NCBI GenBank assembly: GCA_037447655.1
Contig: JBBHKE010003213.1
Location: forward strand, 1-64,000
DNA from: Zygnema cylindricum
Taxonomy: Eukaryota; Streptophyta; Zygnematophyceae; Zygnematales; Zygnemataceae
Length of the DNA: 64,000 nt
Reading direction: 5' to 3'
Part shown: positions 10,743-22,002 of the stretch, piece after piece
Position numbering within the stretch: position 1 is the first letter of the stretch
How the letters are laid out: every line of letters begins with the position of its first letter
The notes under the pieces: model-generated
What the model was told of the DNA's origin: nothing
The model's database searches: none
What the model saw: the letters and a program-made list of their open reading frames with translations, nothing else
Made by a program: the position numbers and the translations under genes

Positions 10743-12209
10743 TGTCGAGCGTGCCTGAAAAATATATGATAAGGCCCACGACGAGCAGTGGGTTGCATAG
10801 GAGTCATGCTAATAACCCCCGATGTGGATGCTTTTCGTGATGGTGATTATGCCCCTTTCTGCCACCGTCCCTCCCGTGAACATGCATGCAAAACATAGGA
10901 GGCAATCAGACAAGCAATGGGAATGAATGCATGGTCACGTGAGAAAGATACCCCCTCCCTCTTCCTTCCCCATCAGGTTGGGAAGAAGGGGGTGGGTTTT
11001 TGGTCCTCGGTCAGAGATCCCAATTGTGCTTATCTGTTGGAAGTCTGACAAATACTCCCTTAAAACCCACTGTTTTGGTAAAAATGATTATAGCAGCCTA
11101 CTCCGTCTGAAAAGCAACCGAAGCCAAAAAGGGCTACCAAAGAGGGCCCAAATGAACTCATACGCAAAAATAACGAAAATAAAAAGAATTGGCTGTTTCA
11201 GATTTAACAATATCACCTTGCCCGAGAAAATAGAATAAAAGATAGAATTAAGGATGATAGCAAAGTAAGCTCAACATACCTCGGAAAGCAACGCCGACAC
11301 AAAGAGAAGACAAAATCTCTCCCGATGGCACCAAAACTAGGCAAGGTCCTCCTTCACCCCTCAGTTTCCGCAGCTCGGAACCGACATGACTCTTCTTGGT
11401 TTCAACAACAAAAAGTCCAAATCTCCCAAAGGATGGATAGTGCCAACTACCGGCCCAAACTATGATCTCCACAAACAAAAATTCAAAACCAAGATGGCAA
11501 TGAAGTCACACACACATCCAAGACAAAGATTCTACAAAAAAGGTTTGTTTCGAATTTGTGGGGGTTTTCTCAAGAGAAAGTATTGAAAAAGCAATCTGTT
11601 TTTTTGGGAACCAAGTGCCTTATACATCAAAATTTTGTCCAGTTTTAGGTCAACAAGGTCAATCTTATGCAATTAACCAATGAGCGGAGAGCAAGTGCTA
11701 TTGAACTGACATAAGACAAAATAATCCGTACCACACTTGGGCCAAAAAGTTATACTTCCGACTGCGGCTAGATCCGCGACCGAAAGTCAAAATTTGTCCC
11801 ACTATTATAAAACAAAGTACCGAAAATGACACGAAAACGCCAAACTTTGACCTGATGTAATTAATGGACCAATAATCAGTTGGACCTAAACTGAATCCCA
11901 ACTAATATGTAACAACATAATCTAGATGACAATCCAAAAAGTTACGTGGCGTTCTACAATGTACCCCCCACGAGGGCTAGTGGCACCTGGTCCCATTTAA
12001 CAAAATTGCAGTTTTGAGGCGCAATAACTTTGTTGTCCGGCCTCAGTTAGACGCAAAACAAAATGAGTCACGCTCAGTTTAGGAAATAAAAGAATATTGT
12101 TTGGTTTGGTGCACTCCCTTCTCCGTACACTAGTGAGTGTACAAGGTAGAAAGAGGCTTGGAAATCCTGGGTGAAAGAAGGTGTGCCAACAACGCGAACA
12201 GGCTTGACA
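10743..12209 (-). repeat. Gypsy 3' LTR, 1,467 bp
   Basis: It begins TGTCGAGCGTGCC and ends GGCTTGACA, giving TGTC/GACA inverted ends. The solo LTR at 23523-24996 aligns over its whole length (1,474 bp), which fixes both edges. Confidence 0.85.
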
Positions 12210-12211
12210 AC

Positions 12212-12510
12212 TGTCGAGCGTGCCTACGAAATATATGATAAGGCCCATGGCTAACAGTGGGTTGCATAAGAGTCATGCAAATAACCCCTGATGCGGATGC
12301 ATTCTGTGATGGTGATTATTCCCGTTTTTGCCACCGTCCCTCCCGTGAACATGCATGCAAAACATAGGAGGCAATCGGACAAGCAATGGGAATGAATGCA
12401 TAGGTAGGTGAAAATAATACTCTTTCACCCATCCTTCCCCTATCGGGCCGAGAAATAAGGGGTGTTCTTTTGGTCATTAGGCTGATATCCTAATTTCCTT
12501 CCCTCTTAGT
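12212..12510 (-). repeat. Partial duplicate of the gypsy LTR end inside the element
   Basis: Two bases after the LTR, TGTCGAGCGTGCC restarts and follows the first 250-300 bp of the LTR, including the ACATGCATGCAAAACATAGG segment, before grading into unique internal sequence. The same arrangement recurs at 25776, so it predates both units. Confidence 0.75.
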
Positions 12511-12689
12511 CAACCGTGACTAAGATATATAAAAAATGTTTACCCGCCTAGTTCGTAGTTCCCGCAAAACTATGTAACCGAGGGTTGAGGGCATGGCTCC
12601 CAATTGGAGGGAAGACATGAATGATGCCAAAATTTGATGCATTGATCGTAGACTAAGACATTGCCCAACTAGGAGGAGAGAGTGCAGGC

Positions 12690-12980
12690 TTAGGAACAAG
12701 AAGAAGGGTCAGCAAAGTAAGTTAGGTGGAAAGTGGTTTCATCTTCCAACCCGCGAAGATGGCAAGGCGCTACATTGATTTGATTCTCATAAATTCCCCG
12801 ACCATCCTTCCCCTCCAAAGTAAAATTTCTTTTGTTAAAAATCTCCACCACTTTCAAAATTACTTCCCCGATAGAAATATCCAACGTGTCTTTTTTCTGT
12901 TGCATCCTATACTTAAAGTCTCCGGGCATAACACGTCGTTTCCGAGGTACATACTTTCGCTTCGGCGTTGAGAATACCAC
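12690..12980 (-). pseudogene. Unassigned gypsy ORF downstream of integrase
   Basis: A 96-codon minus frame with a basic start (RKYVPRKRR), then QQKKDTLDISIGEV and a stretch ending HLTYFADP. A homologous frame lies at the same place in the second unit (27349-27735, QQKKDTLDISAGRV). It sits between the integrase and the 3' LTR. I do not recognise a domain. It could be the integrase C-terminal tail or an extra ORF. Confidence 0.5.
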
Positions 12981-13477
12981 AGCTGATTGCGGTGATGAGT
13001 CGTTGGTAAATTCCCCATGGCGAGGGGCATCTCTCGGTGGAATACTTTTGCTCTATTAGCGATTAGATTTTCGAGCTTCCTTTAGTTATCCATTTCTAAG
13101 AGGACCACCACTTAGGCCGAGGCAACGCCGGGCAAGATGTGATGTTGTCTTAATAAAATGACGTAAGGGCTATAAGAATGGAGGGAAGATTGCCTATTGA
13201 ACGTGTATCCCATGGCATTCCAAGGCACCCTTCTGTCCCATTCTCCCAAATCTTCTTAAACCGCATACGTTCGTAGTGACCGCTTCACTAATTGTACGCA
13301 CCTTTGGCAAAACCGTCAGCTTGTGGAAAGTTATGACTGGTCAACTGATAGTCGATGAGGCACATTTCCAAAAGTTTTAAAATTCACCAACAAATTCAGA
13401 GCCTTGGATAATGAAAACCCTTTGCTGGCGCCCCAAAGTATGACAAAACTCTCTGCAAAAAGGCATCGGCAATAGAC

Positions 13478-13830
13478 TTAGACTCCTTCCGAGGCAAAAC
13501 CACCTACTTTATCCATTTTTAAAAATCTAATATTATAACTAGCACAAAACGGTTTCCGTGTATGCTGGTCGGAAAAGGCCCTAGAAGATCCAAAGACCAT
13601 TGATAAAACATTTGTGAATGGGAAGGGGATGAAGCTCTGTTTTGCCATTTTGTCAAAAGCAGCATTAACTTCTTCGCAGTATAAGCATGTCTGTACAATT
13701 TGGTTGACTAAGGTCCGCAACGCGTGCCACCAATAAAATTTTGTGACCAACGAAGTGGTCTGTTTATGTCCGAAGTGCCCGCATTCTTGATGAAGGTGGG
13801 TGATTAGAGTTTCTCAATCTGCGGGCGAGG
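13478..13830 (-). pseudogene. Gypsy integrase zinc-binding region
   Basis: Reading minus from 13830, a His-containing segment with GHFGHKQTT is followed by VTKFYWWHALRTLVNQIV and TCLYCEEVN. This is the H-x-H...C-x2-C (HHCC) zinc module and the YWW block that precedes the integrase catalytic core in Ty3/gypsy. It runs on toward the core but is full of breaks. It binds element ends during integration in live relatives. Confidence 0.8.
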
Positions 13831-14094
13831 GAACCACTTTGCTTGTCCCATATGCCCATTTTCGCGTGAGAATGCCTTAGTCCTAGTCATTGGCCGCCAT
13901 CCGGTTCTGAACACGAGACATTGAACTCTAGCCAAGTGGGGAAGAAGTGAATGCTCCTCGATAGATCGGAGTGCATAAAGATCATTCCAAACATCGTTTC
14001 CTCCAGCTCTTATCGGTGCTTACCCCTCCACGTCTACCGCAAAGTTTCACAATTTCCCTCTAGATCAGGGAAGCCATATTAAGGTAGAAGAGGC

Positions 14095-14788
14095 TCAAAT
14101 AATTCCCAAACTAATCCTGGGGTCTTCATTGTGCGGTGCACCGGTAGAGTCTAGAGTGGAGGGGTCTGGATTTGTCTTAAGTTCGTCGGTATTCTTGTGA
14201 ATTTCCCCTAACCGGTGGACAATCCTAAAATCGTATTCTTGCAAGATCAAAACCCATCTAGCGAGTTTGCCGGTCAACTTACTATTATTTATGATCCATT
14301 TGAGAGGTTCATGATCACTAATGAGGGTGAAGCGTATCCTATATAGATAAGACCAAATGACAAATGACCCAAAACCGTCGCGAGATGCTCTCTATGGTTA
14401 CTTCTGTAATTTCCCTCCGCTGAATAATTGCTCTTGTTGGCATAAGCCACCACATACTCCGCCATGGCGACATCAATTTGAGGCAAAATTGCTCCCAATC
14501 CAAACTTGCTCCAATTGGTGTAAATGAGAAAAGGTTTATGGTGATCAGGCATCCAGAGCACGGGGTGCTGCTTGAGCGCATCCTTCAAGAATTCGAACGA
14601 TACCTGATGTTCTTTGGCCCACTGCCACTCTTGGTCCTTGCATAGTAACTAATTTAAAGGTTGGGTGTGATTGTTGAACTCACGGATAAATCTCCGATAG
14701 TAGTTGTCTAAGCCTAAAAAAATGAGAAGGGCCGAGATGTCTTCCGCTAGAGGAAAGGCGTCAAGGGTTGCTACCTTCACCATATGGG
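14095..14788 (-). pseudogene. Gypsy RT thumb and RNase H
   Basis: From 14788 leftward the minus strand reads FLGLDNYYRRFIREFN (RT/connection), then FEFLKDALKQHPVL, then PFLIYTNWSKFGLGAILPQ (RNase H start; the usual TDAS is TNWS, so the first catalytic Asp is Asn). It ends with RWVLILQEYDFRIVHRLG, the typical gypsy RNase H end. The loss of the Asp and several stops mark it as dead. A solo Copia LTR separates it from the RT core on the right. Confidence 0.85.
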
Positions 14789-15775
14789 TGCAATTCTGTG
14801 TCTTGTATTGGACTACATAATACAAAAAGCCTTTAGATAGTATTTAAATAACCCACTTCAAGCCACAACCACTGCTGTCCTGGACGGCAAAGCAAAAGTT
14901 TGACTGCACCCTAGTGCAGCCTCACTCCCCTGATTCCATAGCAAAAAGAATCACTCAAAACGGCCAACCAGTCGATAAATTATGAGCCGGCAAAAATGCC
15001 AATTTTATACAAAGCTCTCTTAGAGAGAGGTGACTGCCTACCAAATTTCCTAAGTCGTAAACTCCTCTCATATCCCCTATCTACTAAAGTACGAACCAAT
15101 CATATGATTTTAAAGTACAAAAAGGTACTACGGCCGATGTCTTTTTGGTACGGCATGTGTACGATAAGACCACTGAGTGGACGCGTGTCACTTTTCAACT
15201 TATCCGTACATTCCTTGGAATTCTCGCGACCGAATGTCATCTTTCTACGTGGCGCCAAGTCATGCCACATCCATAAATGCCAAAGTGACTTTTTAGCGAT
15301 CTCGGCGATGATATGTGCCGTCGAATTAAATCTGACAATAAATGTTGACTGTCGAAACAAATGTCCGATTATTTTGTTTCGTGCGAAATGACGTCCGCAC
15401 TAAAATTTAACAAGTTACATGGTCCTTCGTTCAAATTCAGTACTAAACAATAGTTTAAATACATATCTAACCCTTAATCTCCTAACTGACTTCTACCACA
15501 GACGGGTTAGAGCTAACGGCTACACCGTGCTCTGGCGGTTAGAGGTTCGAGTCCTGCCGTACTCAACCTTTTGTTGAAAGTAACTTAAGTCACTCTTTAG
15601 TCCTACCTGCTTAGATTGGACAACCATGGCTTAATCACCCTCTCTATCCCTCAGTGACTACAACAAGTATGGTGGGCAGAGAGAGGAGGTGCAGACAAGC
15701 TGTAGGCCTTTTTTTTTTTTTTGTAATGAACTATTTAGACCTAGGAAATACCACACAAATCAAATAATTTCAACA
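14789..15775 (-). mobile_element. Solo Copia LTR inserted in gypsy RT
   Basis: 987 bp, plus-strand edges TGCAATTCTGTG and TTTCAACA, flanked by ATGGG (14784-14788) and CTGGG (15776-15780), a target duplication with one mismatch. It aligns with the C1 LTRs throughout. By the orientation of the family it lies on the minus strand. The gypsy RT resumes immediately on the far side, so the element was lost by LTR-LTR recombination. Confidence 0.9.
15492..15570 (+). other. tRNA-like sequence in solo Copia LTR
   Basis: GGGTTAGAGCTAACGGC resembles the 3' half of a D arm, and GAGGTTCGAGTCCTGCC about 45 bases later is a T arm with a perfect B box (GGTTCGAGTCC). The strand is opposite to the element's own transcription. 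Confidence 0.6.
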
Positions 15776-16200
15776 CTGGGGCCCGATTGTCTCGGGGGTG
15801 ACTTCTTGTCCAAGGAAAATGATATTTTGCACCCCAAAAAAACCTTTGCCCGGGTGACATTTGAAGCCCGTTGCTTGGAGGGCCCGGAAGACAATCTCGA
15901 GGTGCTCTAAGGGTTCCTCAAAGGTTTTAGAGAAGATGACAACATCATCAATGTAGCACCGGGCATAATCGATTGCTCTAAGAGCTTCGTCCATCGCTCG
16001 TTGGAATTTTGCCGGTGCATTTTTTAGCCCGAAAGTCATGTAGATCCACTCATATAACTTTGGCCTTGCCCAAAATGCAATCCTCTCCCGCTGCTTCGGT
16101 TCCATATCAATTTGATGAAATTCATCCTTCATGTCAAAGGTGGAGTATATTGTAGCCCAGCAAGAGAGTTGAAGATCTCTTCCGGGGTTGGCATCAAATA
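15776..16200 (-). pseudogene. Gypsy reverse transcriptase core
   Basis: The minus frame 16132-15770 reads MKDEFHQIDMEPKQRER, FGLKNAPAKFQRAMDEAL, then YIDDVVIFSKTFEEPLEHL: the gypsy RT blocks with YIDD as the catalytic YxDD. Upstream (to about 16200) a MPTPEEIFNSLAGLQY stretch is the preceding block in a shifted frame. Confidence 0.9.
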
Positions 16201-16863
16201 TCGGTCAAAAATGGTTGCACTGTTTAGCAGACGATAGTCTCAACACATCCAAAAATCTACAGTTTTCCTTGACGAATACTTATTGCGAGGGAGAACTGTC
16301 AACGAAGCAAACCCATAGAGTCTTTACTCTCTTGCACCAATCCAACTTCTACCAAGGTTTAGACTTTGGCTGTGATGAATTCTTTCTCTTTGAAGTTGAG
16401 AGGGTATTGCTTCTGCCAAAAAGTTCTTATCTCATCTATCAAGTCGATTCTAAAAGAGGTCCCTTATAGATGCCAACATCGGTGACTGACCATAAAAATA
16501 TATGTTGTTTCTTTCTAATAGTCTCGAGAGTTAGGCTTTCTAGTGAGGGTCAAACTACTCCCCTAAGGTCCAATCCATCTTCCTTGGTTCTGCTGCTGCC
16601 CATGCTTCTAATAGTCGGCCCGAGCGGGTGATAAAGAATTACAGTCCTACCTGTGGGTTTGTTCATTCCCCTCTTGTTAGGACGCTACTGCTGACAACTT
16701 CCGCTAAGTTATCCCCGATTAAGCTCCGCTCTCCCCCACTGAGGAAATCGTCATGTCTTCTATTTAGATAGAATGTAAAATATTTAAGTGCAAGTTTCTT
16801 CTTGTTGCCTTTCTCCCCCCCTCAAGATGCAAAGTGGCCTGCATGGCTAACAATTTTGGAGAT
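16201..16863 (-). other. Upstream gypsy internal region, no readable ORF
   Basis: This should hold protease and gag, but no frame is long enough to identify. A G/C-poor stretch with homopyrimidine runs precedes the LTR edge at 16864. No canonical primer-binding site is seen next to that edge. Confidence 0.4.
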
Positions 16864-17724
16864 TGTTTAGCGTGCTTGATAAAAAATGAGACATGAAAAA
16901 AATCCCAAATGCGAATGCTTCTTTGGGAAAGGGCCATGCCCCCTCCTACCTTTAACTCTCCAGTGACATGAATGCAAACGTAGGAAAAAGAAAAATAAGA
17001 TACCCCTCCTCTCCTCCCCCCTTTTCCCCACGAGGTCAAAGTGAAAAGGGTGAGTTGATATCCCAATTTAGTGCTCCTTTGCTAGTAGTCTAACAAAGAT
17101 TCCCTCAAAACCTACTGTCCAGGTCCAAAAGATTCTTATAGCTAACTTCGGCTAAAATGCAAGCAAAGCCCTAAAAAGACTACTAAAGAGAAAAAAATGG
17201 CACTTCAACACAAAATAACCGAAAAAAAAAATAATAAGCTATTTCTGAATTAACAATATCACCTTGCCCTAGAAAAATAGAGATAAAGATAGGATTCAGA
17301 ATAGAAGCAAGCGAGCTCAACATACCCCCAAAAGCAACGTTAACAACAAGAGGAGACGAAATCTCTCTTAAAGACACCAAATCAAGTAATATCCTTTTTA
17401 ACTCTTTGGTTTCCGCAACCCGGAACCGGCAAAACCCCTCTCAGTATCAAATAGCCACAAGTCCATAATCGCCCAAAAAGGAAAGACAGTGCCAACTGCC
17501 CAAGCGGACTACGATTTCCACAAAGGACAAATGCAAACAAAGATGGTAGTAGGGTCACAATCACATAACAAACAAAGGTTCTCGAAAAGAAATTTGCTGA
17601 AATTTTCTAAGGGTTTTCTCTGGAGACAGTATTGAAACAACAACTTGTCTCCTTTGGCCCCAAGTTGCTTATAAAACAGAGTTTGTCCAGTTTAATATCC
17701 AAAAGGTCAACGCAATGCGAGGAG

Positions 17725-18480
17725 TGAAATTCTGTGTCCTCCATTGCACTACAGAATGCACGAAGCCTCTAGATAGTATTTAACTAACCCACTTAGATCA
17801 CTGTAAAGTACAGAAAAGTACTATGGCCGATGTACTTTCTGTATGGCCCATGTACGGCAACGCGAATAAGTGGACGCGTGTCCACTTTTCACTTGTCCTT
17901 ATGTTCGCCAGAATTCCTACGACCAAATGTCATCCCTCCGCGTGGCGCCACGTCACGCCACTTCCATAAACGCCAAAAATGACCATTCCGTGATCTGGAC
18001 ATTGATGTACGCCGTCAGATCAGATTCGATATTAAATGTCCGCCGTCGAAAACTAATGTCCGATTCATTTATTTCCGTGCGAGATAATGTTCGCACCGTA
18101 TAATACTTGGTTCTATGTTCTTTCGTTCGTAATTCCGTTGATTGAATTCATAGACGTAACATTGTTTAAATAAATATCAAACCTAATGTATCTTAACGGA
18201 CTTCTACGATAGACTGGTTGAAGCTAACGGCTAAGCCGCGCTCCACCGGTCGAGGTTCGAGTCCTGCCGGACTCAACCTTTTGTTGAGAGTGACATAAGT
18301 CACTCTTTAGCCCTGCCTGCTTAAGCTAAGACAGCCATGGCTAAGCCACCCTCTCTTCCCTCAGTGACTACGACAAGTATAGTGGGAAGAGAGAGGAGGC
18401 AGAGGCAGGCTATCCACCTTTTTTCTATTTGTACTAATTTCAGACCTAGAAAATACCTTATAAAAATAATAATTTCAACA
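17725..18480 (-). repeat. C1 3' LTR with internal deletion
   Basis: Plus-strand edges TGAAATTCTGTGTCC and AATTTCAACA. Relative to the 5' LTR it lacks about 245 bp (the segment equal to 22886-23131), which removes the TATA-proximal part. It contains the tRNA-like sequence at 18201-18275. Confidence 0.9.
18201..18275 (+). other. tRNA-like sequence in C1 3' LTR
   Basis: GACTGGTTGAAGCTAACGGC (D-arm-like) and GAGGTTCGAGTCCTGCC (T arm, B box intact). It lies antisense to the element. Its 5' LTR partner at 25012-25090 keeps GGTCAGAGC and GGAGGTTCGAGTC. Confidence 0.6.
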
Positions 18481-18493
18481 CTCCCCTTATTTT

Positions 18494-19384
18494 CTAGTCT
18501 AATTTAAATTTCAATTTTAATCCACACTTTTCCCTGCGATATTTTAACTTGGGAGAAGGCACCGGTTTTGTCATCATATCAACTACCATTTCCTCATCAG
18601 ATCTATATACAAGATTCACGATTTTATTCTCAACCTTTTTTCTTACAAAACTTAATCTTATGTCCATATGTTTAGCCTTAAAATGATGTTTTGGATTAGC
18701 TGCAATAGCAATGGCAGCTTCATTATCACAAAACACTTCATGCACTCCCTCCTTCATAAACCCCAATTCTTGCATCAAGGACTTGACCCACATCAACTCT
18801 TTCACACCAGAACAAGAGGCCATGTACTAAGCCTCCATAGTAAACTGAGCAACCACCTTTTGTTGCTTACTGCTCCAACAACAAGCCCCTTCTCCAATAT
18901 ATAACACATAACCAGAAGTGTATCTTTTCATAGGTGCGTCCCCATAACTGGCATCACTCCAAGTAGTGATCTCAGTGTGCTCCCCCCCCAAATGCAACCA
19001 CAACTCTCTGGTTCCTACCACATATCTTATGACTCTCTTGGCCTCCTCTTAATCCCTCTTCCTAGGTTCATTAAGACTACTACTGAGTACTCCAGCTGCT
19101 GCCGCTATGTCCGGCCTGGTAAAATTCATAAAATAGATTAAACTTCCTACGACACGTCTATAAGGGATATTCTTCATAAACTCTCTCACTTCTGTACTCA
19201 TTTGATCTTCTAAGGTCATCACTCCTCCTTCTACACTCCCATCACTTACTTTTTTCAAGTCCATGGGAGTGGTACAACTGTTAGCATTTTCCATCTGGAG
19301 TTTCTCAAGCATATTACCTATTGCTTCTTTCTGAGTAAGTTTGATAATCTTCTTCCCCCTATCTCTCTCCATTTGAATCCCCAA
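18494..19384 (-). pseudogene. C1 RNase H
   Basis: Minus frames 19384-19049, 19021-18827 and 18823-18494 give GIQMERDRGKKIIKLTQKEA (end of RT), SLIYFMNFTRPDIAAAAGVL, then WSDASYGDAPMKRYTSGYVL, CCWSSKQQKVVAQ and VFCDNEAAIAIAANPKHH..MDIRLSFV: the Copia RNase H with its Asp, Glu and Asp blocks. It is split by at least two stops. It degrades the RNA strand during reverse transcription in active relatives. Confidence 0.9.
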
Positions 19385-19402
19385 AATATATTTTGCCTCC
19401 CT

Positions 19403-20271
19403 TTAATCCTTCATATCAAATGTGCCCCTAACATCTTTCTTTAGTCTATTGATCTTCTCCAAAGACTTACTCAACACAAGCAGATCATCCATATAAATTA
19501 CAATAAAAATGACACCATTCTCATCTTCAAACATATAGATAGAATGGTCAGAGCTAATACGGATACATCCCAGACTAGTAAGAAACTCATCTAGTTTCTT
19601 ATTCCACTGTCGGGGAGCGTGCTTTAGTCCATATAAGGACTTTATGAGCCTGCACACTTTGCTCTCTTCTCCTTCTTCCACGAACCCGTCGAGTTGTCTC
19701 ATGAAAATTTCTTCCTCTAACTCACCATTGAGGATAGCAGTCTTAATGTCCATCTGATGTATCTCCATGTCTTTCGCTGCTGCGAGACTGAGGAGAATCC
19801 TTACTGATGGGAACCGAACAACTGGAGCAAAGGTCTCCTCATAGTCAATCCCCTCGTTTTAGGTGAACCCTTTCGCTACCAATCGAGCCTTATATCTCTC
19901 AATGGTATTATGTGGGTTCAGTTTTAGTTTAAATACCCATTTACACCCAATAAGTTAAGAGGACAAAATGCTAGTTCTTAAGTATTTACTTCCATGATAG
20001 AAGCCATCTCATCATTTATGGCTCTAATCCACCTTTCTTTCTCTGGACTATTCACTACCTCCGAGTAAGACTGAGGCTCATCAGGATGAGATAGCTTAGT
20101 TATCTTATGAGCGGCTTGTTTTTCGTGTAATCTTTTGCTGCTCCTCCTTCCTCCCTCAAACTCCGAAGCTGGAATGGATGGAAGTCTTGGATTTCTTCTC
20201 ACTGTCTCATCTGCTCCCCTGTCCATGGAAACTAGTTTTTGTTCCGCTTCTTCTATCTCCTCGAAGTCCAT
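19403..20271 (-). pseudogene. C1 reverse transcriptase
   Basis: 20271-19978 carries the pre-RT linker SIPASEFEGGRRSSKRLHEK and SHPDEPQSYSEVVNSPEKE. 19768-19403 carries MEIHQMDIKTAILNGELEEE, KSLYGLKHAPRQWNKKLDEF and VIYMDDLLVLSKSLE. The active site is YMDD. Between them (19770-19977) the frame is broken by substitutions giving stops. Confidence 0.9.
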
Positions 20272-20501
20272 AGGAGTATGTGAGGTTTCCGGTGAGTCTC
20301 ATGTATCTTGGATCTCTCATGAGTCTGTAATCACGGTTTCACTCATGTCCTTTTCGAAAACGACCAAGTTCTCCTCACCTTCGGACTCAAATCTGATTCT
20401 TATCTTCTTTGTATATTTGAAGGGGTCAAATGATTCCCTTCATCCATGACAACTAAGTGTTTGACCAGAATGATATCTTTCTTTGCTAAGTCATAGACTC
20501 T

Positions 20502-21368
20502 TTATCCCTTAACATCCTCATCATATCCCACAAAGTATCCATGTTTTCCCTTAGCATCTAGTTTCCAGTTTTTCCTATCCGTGTCAAGACTGTAAACTTG
20601 GCTACCAAATACTTTAAGGTGTGAGATATCTGGTTTCCTTCCAACCCATCTCTCATAAGGTGTTACTCCCTTTACAGCTGAGGTAAGGACTCTATTCTTA
20701 ATGTAGTTGGCACAGTCCATTACTTCTGCCCAAAATATCTTTCTTATTTTCTTGTCTGCCAACATACTGCATGCACTATCTCCTAGTGTTCGATTTAACC
20801 TCTCAGCTACCCCATTTTGTTCCGGGTTATATGGTACAGTTTTCTGGTGCTGCACTGCCTCATCTCTTACATATTCCTCAAACTCGTTAGAGGTATATTC
20901 CCCCCCATTATCACTCCTTATCCTCTTAATGGGGGTTTCATGCAACTTCTCACTCCAAGCTTTATATTCTTTGAAGTAAGTTGATGCTTCAAACTTTGTA
21001 AAGAGAAAGTAGACTTTAGAGTATCTAGACTAGTCATCAGTTATTGTCATCATAAACCTCTTTCCTCCAACCGAAGGTACTTTTGCAGGTCCCCAAATAT
21101 CTGAATGGACCAAATCTAACACTTTTTCACCTCTATATGTGGCGGCTTTGGGAAAGGGAAGTCTGTGAGCCTTACCTTGAGCACAACCACTACAATCATC
21201 CATCATTTCATTGTCCTCAAACTGAATGCCATCTACTACCCCAAGCTTTTTCATTTCCCTTAACCTATCAAAATGCACATGCCCCAACCGCTTATGCCAA
21301 ATCATCACTTTAGGATTACCAACATAGTAAGTATTCTTCTTTTCATTACTTAGGTTAAGCCTAAACAT
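20502..21368 (-). pseudogene. C1 integrase
   Basis: HKRLGHVHFDRLREM and CSGCAQGKAH form the HHCC zinc module. The catalytic core shows DLVHSDIWGP, SDNGGEYTS and PYNPEQNGVAERLNRTL, the D-D-E residues. The C-terminal part has TPYERWVGRKPDISHLKVFG, the Copia GKGY-type region. A stop after MMTITDD near 21030 splits the core. Confidence 0.92.
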
Positions 21369-21506
21369 TCATTGGCTACCCTTATCTGCTGTGAAGTAAA
21401 CTTCATCCCCATATTTAGCTGTAAAGACTCCCTTTCTGGTGAAGGTATCAAACTCTTTGTCATCGAACACAAACGTAGAGACAAGATTTTTACTCAGTTG
21501 AGGAAT

Positions 21507-21992
21507 CTAAAGTACATCTGAGAATGTAAGTATAGAAGTCTTACCCTCCACTAAGATTTTGAGATCTACTGATCCCACTAGATCAATAGTAACCTCTCTC
21601 CCATCCCCATACTCTATCTCTACAATAGGAATCTTTTTTAACTTAGTGAAGAGTTTTTTATCACGACACATATGCATGGATGCACCTGAGTCGATGATCC
21701 ATCCTTCCTGTGGAGCTTCCCGAATTGCTCCAAGGGCACACTTCTGCCTCTGAGGGATCTCCTTCTCCTCCAGACTCTCGTCAAGAAGAAGCTCCCCATC
21801 CTCCTCAGAGGACTCATCCTCGGTTTCTCCTAACACTTTTGTAACCACAAGTGCCTTTTTTTTCCCTCCGGAAGAACCCCCTCCACGGTTCTCTTGGAGC
21901 CTCAGCTCTGATAGCTTGACACAATCTGCAATAAAGTGTCCCGACTTTTTGGAATAATGACAAAGACCCTTTGGGGGCCTTCTGTCCCCCAT
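21507..21992 (-). pseudogene. C1 gag zinc knuckle and protease
   Basis: A 161-codon frame. The knuckle reads CHYSKKSGHFIADC, where the second Cys of C-x2-C-x4-H-x4-C is Ser. An acidic linker follows, then KCALGAIRE and GWIIDSGASMHMC, the aspartic protease DSGA active site. The same Ser replacement is present in C7, so it is probably a subfamily trait rather than one-off decay. Confidence 0.88.
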
Positions 21993-22002
21993 AATGATCT
22001 TT

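Noticed and set aside
15492-15570. Functional tRNA gene
   Set aside because: The T-arm B box is good, but acceptor and anticodon stems do not pair properly and all copies sit in LTRs. Called tRNA-like only.
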